The notes under the pieces: generated by a model
Told to the model about the DNA's origin: nothing
The model's database searches: none
What the model saw: only the letters and a program-made list of their open reading frames with translations
Part shown: positions 13,079-13,547 of the stretch, piece by piece
Layout: each line of letters starts with the position of its first letter
How positions within the stretch are numbered: position 1 is the first letter of the stretch
DNA from: an uncultured Alphaproteobacteria bacterium
GTDB taxonomy: Bacteria > Pseudomonadota > Alphaproteobacteria > Micavibrionales > Micavibrionaceae
Length of the DNA stretch: 13,547 nucleotides
Assembly (NCBI GenBank): GCA_934538895.1
Contig: CAKTCH010000016.1
Location: forward strand, 1 to 13,547
Reading direction: 5' to 3'
Position numbers and translations under genes: made by a program

Positions 13079-13547
13079 TTAAGCGTGCCTTTTGGTTTTC
13101 TTCGCGACGGCTTTTTTCGTCACAGATTTTTTCACGACGGATTTTTTCTTTACCGGCAGTTTTTTGACATTCGATTTGGCGACAGGCTTTTTGGCCGTTT
13201 TCTTACCGGGTGTCTTTTTCGCGACGGCTTTCTTTGCAGATTTTTCCGGCGCTTTCACCACTTTGGCGACATCGCCCGGATCGACCCAGCCAATGTTGCC
13301 GTCAGCGCGGCGATACACCATGTTGAGACCGCCATGCTTGGCGCTGCGGAACAGGAAAGCGTTCTGATGCGCGAGATCGAGGCGCATCACCGCTTCGGAG
13401 ACGGTCAGGGTGGGGATGTTGGTGGCCATTTCGGCGATTACCAGAGATTCGTCCTTGGCCGGTTCGTCTTCGGTATCGTTGCTGAGCGTATAGTCGCGCG
13501 CGGCCCAGATGGCTTTTTCCGGCGCGCGATACAGGCGGTCCTGGTGA
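13079..13547 (-). CDS. hpf: long-form ribosome hibernation factor, 3' part, with Lys-rich tail (partial)
   Basis: The 5' end is beyond the right edge: the frame stays open from the ATG at 13429 up to base 13546, giving 155 visible residues. Visible residues 1-39 (ending LVIAE) look like the linker of a long-form HPF; residues 40-90 match the C-terminal dimerisation domain (TLTVSEAVMRLDLA, AFLFRSAKHGGLNMVYRR, DGNIGWVDP). This domain lets long HPF pair ribosomes into 100S dimers. The ribosome-binding N-terminal domain should lie outside. After DP the protein continues with about 65 residues holding some 24 lysines in KKxVAKK-like repeats (KKAVAKKTPGKKTAKK), like histone H1 tails. This tail is not usual for HPF. 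The ATG at 13429 is internal, not the real start. ptsN downstream agrees with the usual hpf-ptsN order. Two hairpins follow the stop. Confidence 0.88.
   Translation of the reverse strand, partial: HQDRLYRAPEKAIWAARDYTLSNDTEDEPAKDESLVIAEMATNIPTLTVSEAVMRLDLAHQNAFLFRSAKHGGLNMVYRRADGNIGWVDPGDVAKVVKAPEKSAKKAVAKKTPGKKTAKKPVAKSNVKKLPVKKKSVVKKSVTKKAVAKKTKRHA

Noticed and set aside
13079..13429. A separate small histone H1-like protein starting at ATG 13429
   Set aside because: The frame is open upstream to the window edge and encodes the linker and start of the HPF dimerisation region, so this ATG is internal.

Overview
The window looks like chromosomal core DNA of a GC-rich alphaproteobacterium. 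The evidence is gene content: fabF followed by mltG, an Hsp20 gene next to a DUF1150 gene, a CHCC zinc-finger protein, and a long-form hpf beside ptsN. Several unnamed proteins and the mixed flavour would fit a Rhodospirillales/Micavibrio-like lineage, but this is an inference without any database search. No mobile element, CRISPR array, tRNA or rRNA was seen, and no gap between genes exceeds 300 bases.

Layout. 1-2703 (+): fabF (fatty acid elongation), mltG (peptidoglycan glycan-strand termination) and a small unknown protein. mltG has no Shine-Dalgarno site. A stem-loop, a 16-codon mini-ORF ending on the mltG start codon, and a TATAAT hexamer lie in the 64-base gap before it. 2700-5762 (-): an unknown 210-residue protein read from TTG, and a membrane GGDEF-EAL protein whose cyclase motif is degenerate but whose EAL phosphodiesterase motifs look intact. 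6009-8419: a dihydroorotase-like amidohydrolase (-) lacking the first histidine of the HxH metal motif, and divergent from it a response regulator (+) with a C-terminal receiver domain. 8462-9850 (+): cysS. 9888-11037 (-): a pilin-like membrane-anchored protein and an unknown 131-residue protein.

11167-12216 (+): a 67-residue CHCC zinc-finger protein, then an Hsp20 chaperone gene with DUF1150. The 5' leader of the Hsp20 gene carries a candidate ROSE-type RNA thermometer. 12286-12315 is a long perfect-arm palindrome of a kind that may be a dispersed repeat. 12380-13547 (-): ptsN and, upstream of it, the 3' part of a long-form ribosome hibernation factor gene that runs off the right edge. This hibernation factor ends in a lysine-rich, histone H1-like tail of about 65 residues, the most unusual protein feature in the window.

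The genes serve separate housekeeping and stress roles: envelope and lipid synthesis on the left, c-di-GMP and two-component signalling in the centre, heat shock and ribosome hibernation on the right.
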